From: Lates calcarifer
Lineage: Eukaryota > Chordata > Actinopteri > Centropomidae
Reading direction: 5' to 3'
Length of the DNA: 64,000 bases
Assembly (NCBI RefSeq): GCF_001640805.2
Contig: NC_066855.1
Location: forward strand, 4,347,038-4,411,037
Every line of letters begins with the position of its first letter. The stretch's first letter is position 1. Positions 1-13,209 of the stretch are shown here, one piece after another. Under the pieces are notes generated by a model that was given only the letters and a program-made list of their open reading frames with translations, had not been told where the DNA came from and made no database searches. Made by a program: the position numbers and the translations under genes.

Positions 1-1262
1 ACATACTTACTAACTAACTTGCCTATACCAGCGGTTCTCTGCAGCTCACCCAGGAGCTCCTACACACACCTACCTGTCTACTGACTGCTGACTTTGCAAC
101 TCATGCCTCCCTCCTCTTAGTTTATCTCCACCTCTTCATCATTTTCTCTTTTTTATTTCAACACACTCTCAAACTGTAGACCTGTCATGGGCCTCCTCTC
201 CTCTCCTCTCCTCATTAATGCACACCTTATTTCTTTTTCTTCATATTATCTCATCCCTGCTTTTCTCTATCTTCCGCTCATCTCTCCTGTGTCGCTGTGG
301 TCTGTCAACAAAGTCCCATCACTGTCAGCCAGAAACACACAAAACGTCTGCATAAACATGAGGGTTGTAAGAGGTAGAGGGCTCTGCTTGGCAACGCTGG
401 CCTGGCTGCTGAGTGTGTGTGCACTCACATGAGTATGACTGTGTGGGAGGATAACCAGTCATGGTGACACAGTGATTGAGGCACTTGTCTTTGTTTTTCT
501 GCTAGAGGTACAAGTCTGGCTTTAGACTCACACACACACACAGCGTGGAACCACAAAGCCACAAAACTGCAGTTAGAGGGATTTGGCGGATAAAGTGTAT
601 TCTGAGGATATTGTTTCATAGCGTTATTGCGCTACTGAGCCATAAAACCACACAAAATTTTATATTGCAGCCCCTTTTATGATCCATTTTATTCTGTCTG
701 TGTCTGTATCTGTGTGTGTGTGTGATCAATGATGAATTGATCAACAATGCACCATTCATTCAAGAGCCTGTTTTACTGCCAACATTTTTATCTGAGTACT
801 GGCTTGCACTTGTAGCAAAGATAAACTTTGTGTTAGAGTGCCCTGTTGCAGGAAACTCAAGTATGTGACTAAAGGGAGATTTACCTTCTTTGTTACAGTA
901 ATTCACAAAGCCAGGAGACCAGTGGTGTGTGCAGTAAGTGGGGAGTGATTTAGCAACAAATCTGACCTCAGTGCAACAATCAGGTGTAAAGCTCCCAGGG
1001 AAGCCGGAGAAACCCTGTCACCCCACACCTTACCGACGTCAGATTAGGAGAGGCCACGTCCGACCATTTCTGTTTAACTGTAACTGAAATCGACTTTCTG
1101 ACATTCAGACCCACTTCACACTGTGATCAGCAAGCTGTGCGGAGGTGAGAAAGGAGCCATCTCGAGTTGTCTTCTTTCACTCTCAACACAACCGTTCATG
1201 TAACTTTTCATGTGAATAACTGAGTGCAACACTATGAATGCCTTCCAGGAGAGACAGTCTGA
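1..1262. other. non-coding, unassigned
   Basis: Pyrimidine-rich at the left edge, with short CA and GT tracts near 530 and 710. The part from about 960 to 1170 is unique and slightly richer in G+C. I see no gene or repeat family. Confidence 0.6.
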
Positions 1263-1365
1263 AAAGTCAGGTTATCACCAATGTTACTACAGTTCATCCT
1301 GAAGGGAACATGAACGAAATCTCATGGCAATCCATAAAACAGTTGTTGAGACATTTCAGACTGAC
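1263..1365. repeat. dispersed teleost repeat fragment ('GGCAATCCA' family)
   Basis: AAGTCAGGTTATCACCAATG, TTCATCCTGAAGGGAACATG and TCATGGCAATCCATAAAACA match the copy at 44084-44345 in order (there GTCAGGGAGTCATGAAATTC, TTCATTCTCTGGGGAG and AATGGCAACCAACCCAATAT). It is one arm of a larger element. Confidence 0.6.
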
Positions 1366-4300
1366 TTTTTTTTGCCATCATCCAGAGCTTAGATTTATTC
1401 CATTTCAATTAAATACACTGTATATTGTGTGTTGCTCTTTTTTAGTCTTGTGAAGCACTTTAAATGTTAAAATTTGGTGTGTTTAAGACACACACAGAGC
1501 AGTGATAGAGCAAAAGGGCACAATAAATGTGAAAGAACACAGGTTGCATTTCTGATACAACAGAGTGTTAGATGGCCATCTATATTCACGACAATCAAAA
1601 GGTCAAAGTGTTGTCCTGACATTCTCTGCACCTCTGGAGCTCGTATCCCCCCGCCGGGTTGTGGAAATGTTATTGTAACAGAGATGATAGCTGGACGGAG
1701 CCCAGTATGGCACGGGAAGTGTGTATCCTGAATGGAGTTTCCATGAGATTTGGTGCAGCTTGACCTTTCAGTGATAGCCTCAATGTGAGGTACTTTCCCC
1801 TCAGGGTAAAAAGAAAAGGCGCGTCTGCTATTTTCCTCCCCTCAATGGGAGCTTTATTGAACGGGAGAGTGAGAGAAAGGAGGGCGGCTGTTTCTCCTCC
1901 ACTCTCCCTATCGAATGTCAGGCGAAATTGCGATAAAGTCTGACCCTCATCCATTTCTCAACCTTGGCGAGCAAACAGATTTTTTTTCTTTTACAGAAAT
2001 AGTTCCCACCATGCAAATGCATTAGGGATGGAAAGTGTATTAAAAATTGAAACCATTCAGGGTATGGAACATGTTCCACTGTACTCCCTAAAGCTGGATG
2101 ATATGAGCCATGAAACTTTCATGCCTTTATGTCTGCACTTTGTGCATCCATAATTTTGTTGTTTTTGTGGTTTCATACCTCAGTTTACAGGATTTTGCTT
2201 GTAATATTTGCTGCAATAAAAGCTCTAGAGAATATGATCAAACCTTGAAGTATTAATGCTTTATAAAACACATACATCAGATTCAATTATTGTTAACACT
2301 ATCAAATGGACAGAGCATGCAAGACCTCTGCTGCCTGTGTTTTTGCTATTCAAAGGACATATTGATTTAGCTATACACAAAACTGTTCTGTCTTATTTCC
2401 CTTAAGACTGCAGTGACTAAAGCCCCTTGTGCACATGTAGTAGATATTGAACGGTTACCCTTAATAGATCCAACACACCCCACAACACACCTTTTAACAC
2501 TCCAACCTGCAAGACAAGTCATCTGTCAGATGAAATTCTCACATATAAAAACAGGTTTTCTTCTCAGTATAATAATGGTTACTTTCACTTTGAAATAGTT
2601 TTGTGTGCTGGAGGGTGTTGAATTCTCAAAACCTGTAAAGAACCATGTAATCCTTCAAAAGAATTTAAAGCATAAGAAGGTTTTCACATAACATGTAAAA
2701 GGGCTTTGAAATTAAACCAGGGAAATTTGTAGTGTTTATTGTTTTTTTTTTAAATGTATGTTTTACTTAATTCCATTTAGTTATGCATGAAGGCCATACA
2801 AACCTCCACTAGATTCAGGTTCTGTTTCCGTACCTTTCCACCCATCTCTCATTCCTTCATTTCACCTTTTGATCCCAGAAAACAGAAGCCTTCTGTCTTT
2901 GTGCGATAAAGACAAAAGCTCTGTTGTAATAGGTGGCGGTTTGCGGTGGCCAGGGCAGGTGGTCGGCCTTGATTGCATTAAGACTGATGACGCGCTTGAA
3001 ACGCCAGAGGAGAAGAAAAAGGCAGAGGGTCTGTTTCCTGCCACCTGCCAGTGCTTTACCAGAGAAAGGTAAAAACTCTGACGTGTGCAAAATACACAGA
3101 AAGAGACTGAGAATAGAGCCAGGTGACACTAAAACAAGACATGATGATGGGAATGTCCAAGCTTGAGAGAACATGACGAAATTAGTAAAATGTGTGTTCA
3201 GTATCAGCATTTCCTGATCTTTTACTCTGATATCAAATGGTAACACATTGCAGAGCTAATTTTCCCCTGAGCTCAAAACAAACATTAAAGCCTCAGCTTT
3301 CTGTTTTCCCCAGATTACTGTGCTTCAGTGTATCTCAATGATTTCCCTCTATCTGATTCCCTGTTGTCTGAGCTCCCACCTGCCTGCCTGGGCTTTTTGC
3401 CGGGGCTTTGTTGGGCCCCGAGAGCAGCTTAATACCTGTGGCTGATCTTAAGTCAGTAAAGGCTTTCTCTCAGGCCTCCCACTGCATCTCATTTCCTTCC
3501 GCCAAAGGTCCTTCGCAGACAAGATGCAACCAGAACACTAAAAGGCACCAGAAAAATACAGGGTTTTAACAGAGATGGTTCAGATGGGTCTCGAAGCGTG
3601 TGTAGTACAAGGATGGTCAGACTCAGGGTCTTCTTTTGAATCCTAAGCGGTCCAGGAAGGCTGCAAAGTGGTACCAAGATCTTTCCGACTGTTTGGATTA
3701 TTGTGTGTCCATCTAAATATCAATGGTAGCACATAACAATGGCTGCAGAGACCCTTTTTCATCATCAGTGCAAATATGGACGACTCCAGCAATCACCCAA
3801 AAATAGGGGTGAGTTTGAAATGGTTCTCAGCAGGGCTCATATTTGCCGCTTGTTTGCTGAACATAATAGAGTCAGGGCCCCGTTGTGTTGTACTATATGT
3901 CCCTGACTTTCAAAGAAGCTCGAATTCAAAGGAAGTGCCTACAGCTTCCAGCGCATTTCAGAGCAATGGCTGCTGTGCCAAGGTAAATACGGTGGAAAGC
4001 CATCTGATTTGTAACAGCGCTCACCTAAATGGATACCACTCGCTACCACTGAAAAGCCGGGTCTGTGTGCAATGACAAATTCAAACCAAGCGTAGATGTA
4101 CTCTGTGGCCAGTGATCACAATCAAGCTCAAAGACACTAATAGCCTCTGTCTCTATCTGTCATTTAGCCCATTTTAAATTAAGGAAAGCAAGGAAAAACA
4201 ATTCAGGGTCCCTGAATAGATCTTGGTCAAATGGGGAAAAAAAAGTCAATTGGATTAGTAGTCTTCAATCATTCAATCCCACTATTGATCCCCAGCTAGA

Positions 4301-4442
4301 GGAAATATCTGGAGGGCTGCTGCAGTATCCAAAGTGGGATCGATTGGGAAAATGGGACGGACAGAAGCTGATTTAGTTGATGCATCCAATCACTTCTAAG
4401 TTCCACAAACACACAGTAGCCCATGAACCCTGTTAACCCCTG

Positions 4443-4444
<2 letters not shown>
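1366..4444. other. non-coding, unassigned
   Basis: Mostly unique sequence. It holds the candidate block at 1735-1975 and otherwise short chance frames only; the overlapping frames at 2857-3246 have no domain and no splice support. Confidence 0.6.
1735..1975. other. candidate conserved non-coding block
   Basis: Unique, repeat-free sequence with CTCAATGGGAGCTTTATTGA, an inverted TCAATG/CATTGA-like arrangement, and GCGAAATTGCGATAAAG. The 94-codon minus-strand frame across it has no recognisable domain and is probably chance. Confidence 0.25.

Positions 4445-4485
<41 letters not shown>
4445..4485. repeat. (AC)n microsatellite, about 20 units
   Basis: An uninterrupted AC tract of 41 bases. Confidence 0.98.
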
Positions 4486-4487
<2 letters not shown>

Positions 4488-4564
4488 GACAACATTTAAA
4501 ACTGTAACTTTTGAAACTAGACACAGTATTGATTCATCAACAAGACTAAGAGCAGTTCTAAGAG

Positions 4565-4625
4565 GTTGCACAGCACTGTGCTAATATCAACATGCTAACA
4601 TGCTCACAATAACAATGTTAACTTG
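4565..4625. repeat. short tip of the 'AACATGCTAACATG' repeat
   Basis: GTGCTAATATCAACATGCTA followed by ACATGCTCACAATAACAATG corresponds to the end module seen inverted at 49738-49790. Only this end remains. Confidence 0.5.
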
Positions 4626-7600
4626 CCAAAAATAAAAAGCTAAAGCAACAGAACAGCCGGCAGATTTCAGAAGGTAATGTTACCCTGAGTTGTAATTCAG
4701 CTAAAAGTGGTGCCCCCCCCCCAACCTCATGCACCCACCAACACCACATCTACTGAAACTCACAGATCACCCCTCAGCTATCAGGTTTACCCACAGTCTT
4801 GCCTTTAGTATGTAATGCAACACTACAGGGATCGATAAAACACTCACATGCTGCAATGTGTCACTTTCTTAGCATCTCGCAGAGTCTGTGTCCTGAATTT
4901 AGTAGTATGTTACATAGATGCAAGTTCAGAAAACTACACTCTACAGCTATGTATAGGTATGCACCCCGACACGCGTAGACACACACTTGAAAATTACTTA
5001 TATTGAATGAATTTGATGGCAATGCCTTCGAATTACTAAACCCTGAGTGCCGGGAACAGCAGCTCCTATAATTCAAATGAGAAAAGCCCTCTAAATGCAG
5101 GCTTTCCTGCCTAACCACCACACACTGGCCTGATTGGACTGATTTCAGTGATTGTGTAGTGAGGTAGTGAGGGTGGGCAATCAAAACCAATTCCAGGTTT
5201 GATGTGTTTACTAAAGTTAGGTTAAAACTAGATTTAAAAGCCATCCAAACTAACCCAATTAAATTCATCAGACATCTGTGATGATACCGTATGCATACAT
5301 CAGTGCTGTGCAGAAAAGACACCTTAACAAAAGTCAACACATAGAAAGTTGGAATAAAATGAACCAAAATGAACCTGAACTCCAGCAGGAAAATCATGGA
5401 CCACTTGAACAGAGCCTAAGACAGTATCATCCTCTGTCATCAAAGCTGCCAATGGTATTTAAATTAAACAACAACCCAAAATCATTTCAGTAAGGTTCAG
5501 GATAATTGTAGAATTGATGCCAAATCTGGTCTAAAGGCTCATAATGGGTGCAGCAACCCATTTACACTCATTATGGTTGGATGTCTTTGATTTCTCTAGT
5601 CGTCCACAGACCTACAGTTATTGCCATGTCCCATGACCTGTTAGCAGCTGAAGCGGACACTGGATAATCTACCTCCTATGACAAACTGTATCTGTCATCA
5701 GCAGGATCACAACAAAGATGTTAGCAGCAGAGATGTTAAGTTATGGTGGATGATATATCACCATGCACAACAGAGGCACAACAACGTTGCTTTTTGGCTG
5801 GTGTAAAAGGCTTTTTAGCCTTCGTGGTTGAGCAGTCACTGAGTCACTGGTATTGATCAACAACCCTTATCGACCCCCATCAGGACATTTTGTTCTATGG
5901 GGCAATAAAAGTCTTACTTGTTGGTCCTTTTAAGTAGAGCTAAATGATGCCAGGGAAATCATTATACACCATAGCAGAGCTGCCAGAGTCCTGATTTCCT
6001 GTTGAGTATTGTGCACAGGGAAGGTGAGACTGAACGGTCAGACCAGTTCCCTGTGCATGTGCAGCCCTCCACAGCCTCTTATTGTGTCTAGTGAGACTTA
6101 GACTCTTTGTCTTGTTCATTTTTGTTGAATGGCAGCCAGGGAACACAAGTCAAACATGTACACACAAACACACCTGGTCTTGACAAAAGAGCAACTATAT
6201 TCTTCTAGTTGACATATAGCTGAAATCATACCTGCATTACTCACAGCACGTTTAGAATTTCCTTGCCTTTCTTTTTCAGTTTTTACTCTTAGTGTCCTTG
6301 TCTGACATCTTCTTCCATCCTCTCTTTCTTCGCTCTCTGGTTGTCATTTATGACATACCTCTTCTCTGTCCCCCACATTTATGAGCATGTGATCTGATGC
6401 TGAGAGGGAAGGAGAATCGATAACTTATTTCATCTGACTGTAAACATGTTTCTACAGCTGCTGGAAGGATGCTGTATATGAACATGCATTCTTTGTATGC
6501 CTCTAAATTTAATGACATAGAAATGATGTCTTATGTTAATGATGATGGAAGACAGGATCACAAACTGTTGATACACAAATCATTATTTTATACCCTCTTG
6601 TGTATAAAATGTGAAAGTCATTTTTCAGTGGCCTTGGCTGAAACCTGAATTAAACTTTGAGGCCTCTTCTTTTCTGGATGTGGTGAGATTTTCCTCAGGA
6701 TGCAAATTATTGATCTTCCTATTGGGAGTCCAGAAATCTGACATCCATTGATAAATTGATTTATGTCTCTCAAATCCATCAAAGCAGTGGTTAATAAATG
6801 TACCTCCTGAATTCGCAAAGAATCTGTTGGCAAATCACAAGACCTATGGTAAACAGTGTTTTCATTAAAATGGAAGGAAGGCACATTAAGCCTGTGGCAT
6901 CTGTTATTTGAAAGATAGACACATGGATATTGCGATAACATACATGAAATATCACCATCATTATTGGCCACCCAGCACATCTGACAGACGGCACCCATCT
7001 CAAAATGGCTGTCGTTGTCTTATCTGGGCAGCAGCAGATTGAAATGTTAATGAGGCCTTTTGATCAACAGCAGCCCTGTCCGTCACGCTAGCCTTTTAAA
7101 CTGATCGGTTTGTTTGTTTGTCCAGAGGATGAAAAATCAAGCCTCGAGTTTGATGACCTCTTAGTCAAATTAAGAGATACAAATAGTTTTGTCTGTAGCT
7201 GCCAGTGGTTGGTTCCTCACCTCCTGCTGTGTCCAGGTATTGATTCGGTCTTGAAAAGAAAGACAGAAGAAGAAGGTCTTTGATGGGGTAGAAGGATTTG
7301 TATGAGAAATCCCAAATGGAGATGAGTTTCAGAGAAAAAACTGGCATCATCAGCAAGCGGAGAGCAACAGCAAAGAGATTTAAGCCTGAGAGAGAAGCAG
7401 AGCAGAGACGAACTGCCAAGAGAGAAAAGGAGGAGACTGAGAGGGAAGGAATGAATATAATCATCTGGAGTTGAGAAGGAACAAAGAACAGATCTTTGAT
7501 GTTTCTCAATCTCCACAGTCACAATGAAGAGTATAACTTCATTATGAGTGACAAAAGAGCCAGGGATGAATGGCTCTAGCATGTCTCACTATGTGGCTAT

Positions 7601-8963
7601 CATCATCACTGAACCCTTCGCTGAGAGGATCCACTACACAGTGTTAATATGAGCGCTGATTGCAAATTGGCCCCCTGGGAGTAATTTGTCAGACATTTTC
7701 AGAAATCCCGTTGAAGCATTTCTATACATCCAGCACTTTGCATACATATACATAGACTGTAACATGTCAATCTGAATATTTCAGTCACTTTTCCTCAAGC
7801 ACAATGTGCTTCATTTTCATTTCTTGTTGCATACTGTTCAGTGTATGCCGCCATCCTTCACTTAACAGGTTGTGAGAGCCCTAGTGATTCGCAGATGAAA
7901 AGACCCATCTGCCTCCTTAAAAAAGCAATCTCTCATTTTCTCTCATCCCACCGGTGGGAAACATTGAGCTGACAGGAATGTATGAGGTACTGTGACAGAG
8001 GGACAACACAGTTTACACTATCTGTCCTTAGATTAAAAAATAAATAAACAAACACAGGAAGGCAATGGCAATTTATTTTCCTTCATGTGAAGAAATGTCT
8101 GCTTAGAATACATTTGTCCACCTGAAATTATTTTTGGCAAGAAAGCAGCCATCTGTAGGTTTGTTTGGATTTCTGTACTTATTTGGCAAATTTTGGTAAA
8201 ATTGCAATTACCAAAAATAAATAAATAAAAAATCTTGTTTGTTTTCTCTGCCATGATAGCACTCCACAATGTTAGCACTCGTATTTTGAGGTAGTTTGTA
8301 AATGGTAACATTACTTCAGTTCTTACAGACATAGGGCAATTAACCAGATGGGGAGGCTGACGTTGTCGGCCATCATTAGCTGCTGCTTAGTCCCATTTGT
8401 ATTTTTATCTCTGCATATGTTACTTCATGCCTCTGCACATCAGTTACTCCATGTTGCGATTAAAAGAATGGAGTTTAACATACAAGTGCTGCGGTGACTT
8501 CACTGCTGTGAGTTTTAAATGAAACAGCTCAGGCTAGCTACAGCAGAGTAAATGGCTCATTCTGAGTGAGAAAACACTTTGACATGCTCCAGTCACCACT
8601 GGACACTGTTTCAAAATATGCACAATAGCTGCATAATACATCATACATTACACCCTCTGTATCCCTACACCAAAAGTGAGGAGCGTTCATATTTTAGTTA
8701 AATATCTAAAAACATTTTCAGAATCAGCTACTACATTTATCTTCTCCTACTGTATTTAGAAACAGCGTTTGATTGTTGGATGAAAGGATGAGCTGGACGT
8801 GTCACACAGTCTCAAACTGGCACCATGTACCATTGAGTTAAAGCAACAACAGCCCCCAAGGGCACAACTGTACATTCTGCCACCCCGGAGCCACCACAGT
8901 CTGTGCTTATTAGACTCATCCACACCTACACTAAGTCAACACACTGCACCTATAGATAGTTCT
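4626..8963. other. non-coding, unassigned
   Basis: Unique AT-rich sequence. The 178-codon minus-strand frame at 4861-5397 is the longest open frame in the window but has no domain or homology that I recognise, and its composition is like its surroundings. One candidate block lies at 7560-7700. Confidence 0.6.
7560..7700. other. candidate conserved non-coding block
   Basis: Repeat-free sequence with GTTAATATGAGCGCTGATTG and CAAATTGGCCCCCTGGGAGT. AT-rich and GC-rich words alternate without low-complexity sequence, as in many vertebrate conserved elements. Confidence 0.2.
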
Positions 8964-9027
8964 ACCACGTGTTCGCACAGCGAGCAGCATGATCACCTTG
9001 TCACCAAAGGTCTATTCATTTCCTGTA
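8964..9027 (+). repeat. 64-base repeat, copy 1
   Basis: It aligns without gaps to 32252-32315, and by hand count 48 of 64 bases agree. The best block is GGTCTATTCATTTCCT here against GGTCCATTCATTTCCT there. The family is unknown to me. Confidence 0.5.
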
Positions 9028-9949
9028 CCGCTACACCAGGCAAATAATACATCGTACTTAATATATATGAATATATACAATATGTATGAACATCGAAATG
9101 ATACGATCCCTTTCACTGTCATTCAGTGAGGTTCATATTGTTGCTGCTGGGTGTATAGCAGATTTTCACTTAAATAAAGGATCATTCAGGATGGATTATA
9201 ATTCTCAGAAATCATGGGCTTCATAAGTCAAAACCTTGAAACCTTATTAAATAAATTCTAAAACGTCTCTCCTATTTTATTACCTATTATTTTTATTGCC
9301 TGGAAAGGAAGATTTTAGGGCTCCAAGATTTCTTTTCACCTGGCAGTGATAATATCATATCTTTCACTGAAGGACTCCACACTTGCCTGTGGGTTAAAAA
9401 ATTTATGCAGCCTCTGGCTTATGAAACCCTGTCATCTGAACTGATTTTTTTTAAAAAACTCTCATCAAACAAGTCGTAGATCTAGATGGTAGGAGTGAAA
9501 AAATAAAGCAGTACATATCACTATAGACTATAAGCAATCTAGGACAAAGACCTAATCAGCGCCCAGAAGGAGAAATAATAACCTTAATTGCAGCCATTCA
9601 AATACATTTTTAAGTGATACCTCTTCAGCACCGTTAGAACGAGGGTCATGAGGAGCATAACTGATACAAGTGACCCTCCACTGCACATCTAACGTCGCTC
9701 ATTCATTGTTCCAACATGAGACATACAATGTCTCATTTATCTCACCGTGCTCTCCTCATTAACCATGCTAGATTTTGAGATGGTCTCTGGAGGCCTAATA
9801 GCTGCAATTAGCAAAAGAGCTGCTCTGTAGCATGACTATCATGGCACACATGACACCCAGACCCTCCTCCACACACACACATGGGGCTGGAAACCTGTCA
9901 GAGGGAATTGTAGCCCTAGTGTGTTGACTGAGAGTTACGATGGAGGGAG

Positions 9950-10290
9950 AGGCAAACCCAGCAGGCAACAGCAGAGTTTCTTGTGCATTTGCTAATAATG
10001 CTGGGCTGTGGGTGCCAGGCTTGATTTCATTGGCTGTCAGGATGAGGACCACTGGGCCTGGATTAGCACTGGGGGTAGAGGGAGGAAAAATACTCACTAT
10101 GAATTAAAGTCTAATAAGGGCTGTTTTTAATTTGACTAAAAGTACCTTCATTAGCTGTATTTAAACCACTTTATCCGTTTCAATGTAATCTCAGCCCTGG
10201 TGGATAAACAATTGACTTTTTGAGGGCCGCTGGTGCAGATTTGCCATAATTTTAGTTTCATTAATTAATCCTCATTTCACTAAGTGTTTC
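9950..10290. other. candidate conserved non-coding block
   Basis: Repeat-free sequence with GCTAATAATGCTGGGC, GAATTAAAGTCTAATAAGG, CCTTCATTAGCTG, CTTTATCCG and TTCATTAATTAATCCTCATT. It holds many homeodomain cores in a unique setting and has no coding frame. Confidence 0.3.
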
Positions 10291-10559
10291 CAATATACAG
10301 TAAAGGAAATTGACAGGTCTTGGTGGAAACAGGGATGTTATGTCATCCAATTACAGAAGACATGGCCTGTGGTTTTCAGCGATCAGTACTATTTAATTAT
10401 ACATTTTTGGATGATTGATTTGTTGATCTAATGTTTAATTAATTGATCTGTTTTGACACTGACATTTGTTTGTTCATGTGCACTTTGTCTGTCTGTTACT
10501 TTGAGCTGAGCAGGTAGTGTACAGTCCTTTTCTCTTTTAGCTGCCTGCTGCAGCCAAGA

Positions 10560-10665
10560 ATAACACTGTGAGAGCCACGACAGTGAACTAAAACAGTAAA
10601 AAATGTGGGCACAAGAACCTAAACAATGAACTGAAAGTTGCTTTAAAGCTCAGTAAATCTGAGAT
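10560..10665 (+). repeat. diverged copy of the 'AATGAGCTGAAAGATGCT' repeat
   Basis: AAACAATGAACTGAAAGTTG followed by a shortened GCTCAGTAAATCTGAG aligns with the core at 38943-38985. It is the most diverged of the three copies. Confidence 0.45.
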
Positions 10666-11544
10666 CAAGTCAGTTTATAACTCTCTGTGGATCAACGGCA
10701 TCAATAGGAGGGATCTTTTTCACATACCACTAGTCATGTGATCCACTGTTAACAGAAAAATATTGAATAATATTATAGCTACTAAGAATTAGTTTTTATG
10801 CATGAATGTAATATCTCATATGTTAATTATACTAGTAACTCAAGTCGCCTAAGCAGACACTCTGTGCTCAGTGCTGGCTCTGTTTGCACTTTAGAGAATC
10901 AACACAATAGCCTGAAATTAAACTCTAACAGAGTGATCATTTATCAGGTCTCTTGTGCAGTAAGTCTCAGCTACAAAATGCATCATGGGACAGGACAGAA
11001 CCTGTATTTGTCTCAGTCTGAGCTGCTGTTCTCTCAGTGAGGACAGCTGTCAAGGTCTCACATAAAGGAGAGGGATAAGGTGATAGAGGAGAGAGGAGAG
11101 GATGATAAGGAAGGAATGAGGAGAAAGACGAGGATGAGTGGCTGATGTCCAATTTCTCTCTTCCTGAAACCTTTTCCATTCTATATACAGCACCAGGAAA
11201 AGGGAAGTAGGAAAAGAAGATGAGGAAAAAGATGGAGACTGAGCAAAAGGAAAAATAAAAATAAAGAAGGTGACAGAGACGGAGCCGGTTTAATTGCTTC
11301 GACAACCTTACCAGCCAGATTTAAAACAGAAGAGCAGAAACTGAGAGGCTGATGGGGACAGAACAAGGTCTAGTAATCTTCCAGAGAAGCTCCTATTATC
11401 TGCCATGCTGTCTCGGAGCAGAGAGCCTGATCCCTGGGGTACAGTTTGTGCCTCTCCTCTCACACACACAGGTAAACCAACAACTACACACCAGAGGAGA
11501 ACGACTTCAGCAGACAGACAGATAATCTGACAAGCAGAGAGACA

Positions 11545-11640
11545 CATATGCGACCTGCAGGCAGACAGGCAGGTAGACGTGCAGACAGTCAGTCAGAGGC
11601 GGGCAGGCAGACAGGCGGGAGGGCAGGCCGGCTACGCTCA
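11545..11640. repeat. degenerate CAGR tetranucleotide tract
   Basis: The strip is built from GCAGGCAGACAGGCAGGTAG-like tetramers (CAGG, CAGA, CAGT) with substitutions. It is the reverse complement type of the CTGN tract at 25533. Confidence 0.8.
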
Positions 11641-12256
11641 GGCACCCAATGTCCCCAAGCAGCTAGAGATATTGCTGCTCCACTGAACAGCATAATGACA
11701 GTCTCTTCTACTTCACATGGGCCGGCCGATGTGAAAATCTACTCATAGTCCTTTGCTTCAATTTCATCAGGGGAGTACACTGTGGCGGGGCCCTAAAAGG
11801 AGCAAATATGGGAGTAAATGACTGCAGGGCTCAGGGATGGGAAGTTTTTTTTTGGCTAGGTAAACTGATTCCAGGGCAGGTTAGTTTGGATGGTATCTAC
11901 ACAGGGTAAATGAACAGGAATTTTCAGTCCCTTTATTTGAGCAGTGCTGCTGCCTGCGACGGCGATAAAGTAAGTTTGTGTGTGAGGGTTTGTGTAGTGC
12001 AGCTCTGTCTTCAGAAGAGCTAAAGACCCACACTGCGCTCCGTGGGGAGCTTATAGTGGAGAGAGAGGTCCTCTGGTGAGGTCCTCGCACACGTACACAC
12101 TCACTCCGAGAACTCGTCCTCGATTAAGACAGATGAACACATCTTGCAAGCTGTTGCTATGACAACTTGGTCAAACCAGCTCAAAGGTTTGAATTAAAGC
12201 TCTCTACTCCTGCTGCATTTTACACATGCATATCCACAACCACACACACATTTAGT

Positions 12257-12281
12257 CCCCCCCACCCCCACCCCCACCCCT
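12257..12281 (-). other. C-rich tract, G4 motif on minus strand
   Basis: CCCCCCCACCCCCACCCCCA followed by CCCC gives four G-runs separated by single bases on the minus strand. It follows a CA-rich stretch. Confidence 0.65.
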
Positions 12282-12299
12282 CTCAGTCAGTCACTCTCC

Positions 12300-12445
12300 T
12301 GCTTTCGTTATCCAGATGATTCACAAGGAAATTATATCATCTGGCGCAATGATGCAGACTCCAGAGTGTGATTTATTTGGTCTGATAGGATGGCAATTAG
12401 CCACATAATGGATGGGCAACCTATCATACAAGGCTAATTAAACAA
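12300..12445. other. candidate conserved non-coding block
   Basis: TTATATCATCTGGCGCAATG, GGCAATTAGCCACATAATGG and GGCTAATTAAACAAGC occur within 150 bases. E-box (CATCTG) and homeodomain (AATTAG, TAATTA) words combine in unique sequence. Confidence 0.3.
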
Positions 12446-13104
12446 GCACTCACGCTACAGTAGTTGGGGTTTTTAGATCATAGAGCCCTCCACCCACTTT
12501 CCACCACTGGCTCAAGGTGCAGATATAAGGTGCCACTTCATCATTATTCCCTATTTATTGTTTTCTTTCCTCCCCACATTTCTAATTTCTTACCTGAAAA
12601 CACACAAGTCACTGCACTGGTTTGCATTATTTGCTCAAGCCTCTGTTCCTTTATGGTACTCTTTGTGTTTACCTGAATGTATATTTGCTTATATGGTGTG
12701 TTTCTCGGGAGGAAAGTGTGTACCTGTCAAATAACTGAAGAACAGCGAAACGAATCAATTAGGCTGTAACCACAGATAGGTGAATGTTACTTTTTCTTTG
12801 CTTTGTTTGAATAAAAAGAAATTCTGTGCACAATGCCTGAAGGCCTTTATTTTTCATTTTCAAGATTGCATAGTGGCTATTGTGGTTTTTAAATTACAGT
12901 AGTTACAGGATAGTGTGTGGTTTTTCTTTTTTGGGGTACAGCTCAGACTCAAACTTTTAATACACTATTCATTAATGTGCTTCTTCAGCAGATAGTGCAG
13001 TGGAGATAACCTCAGTCACTCACAGCTATGCCTCCTCCTTTTGGGAGGGAACCGAAAAAGACAAGAAAGCAATTATATCTCTACCACCATGCTCATTTTC
13101 AGGT

Positions 13105-13209
13105 GCTCTCTCTCTCTTTCTCTCTCTCTCTCTGTTCTCCCAGGCTGATGACAAATGGAGGAAGAGGAGCAGAGCTGCAGGTGCTGATGGCGTGTGTGTG
13201 TGTGTGTGT
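13105..13209. repeat. interrupted (TC)n then (GT)n simple repeats
   Basis: A CT-rich tract (13105-13133) and a GT tract (13192-13209) flank 58 bases of unique sequence. The CT tract followed by CCCAG looks like a splice acceptor, but nothing recognisable follows. Confidence 0.9.

Noticed and set aside
1670..1954. 94-codon minus-strand frame
   Set aside because: The peptide matches nothing I know. The sequence reads better as a unique non-coding block.
4296..4571. 91-codon minus-strand frame with a Val-Cys repeat
   Set aside because: The repeat is only the translated (AC)n microsatellite; there is no domain or splice support.
4861..5397. 178-codon minus-strand frame, the longest in the window
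   Set aside because: No family resemblance, no signal peptide, composition like the surroundings and no splice context. A frame this long is possible by chance in 64 kb.
8286..8301. let-7-like string TGAGGTAGTTTGTA
   Set aside because: The seed is identical to let-7 but the rest differs, and no complementary arm follows within about 80 bases, so no hairpin precursor.
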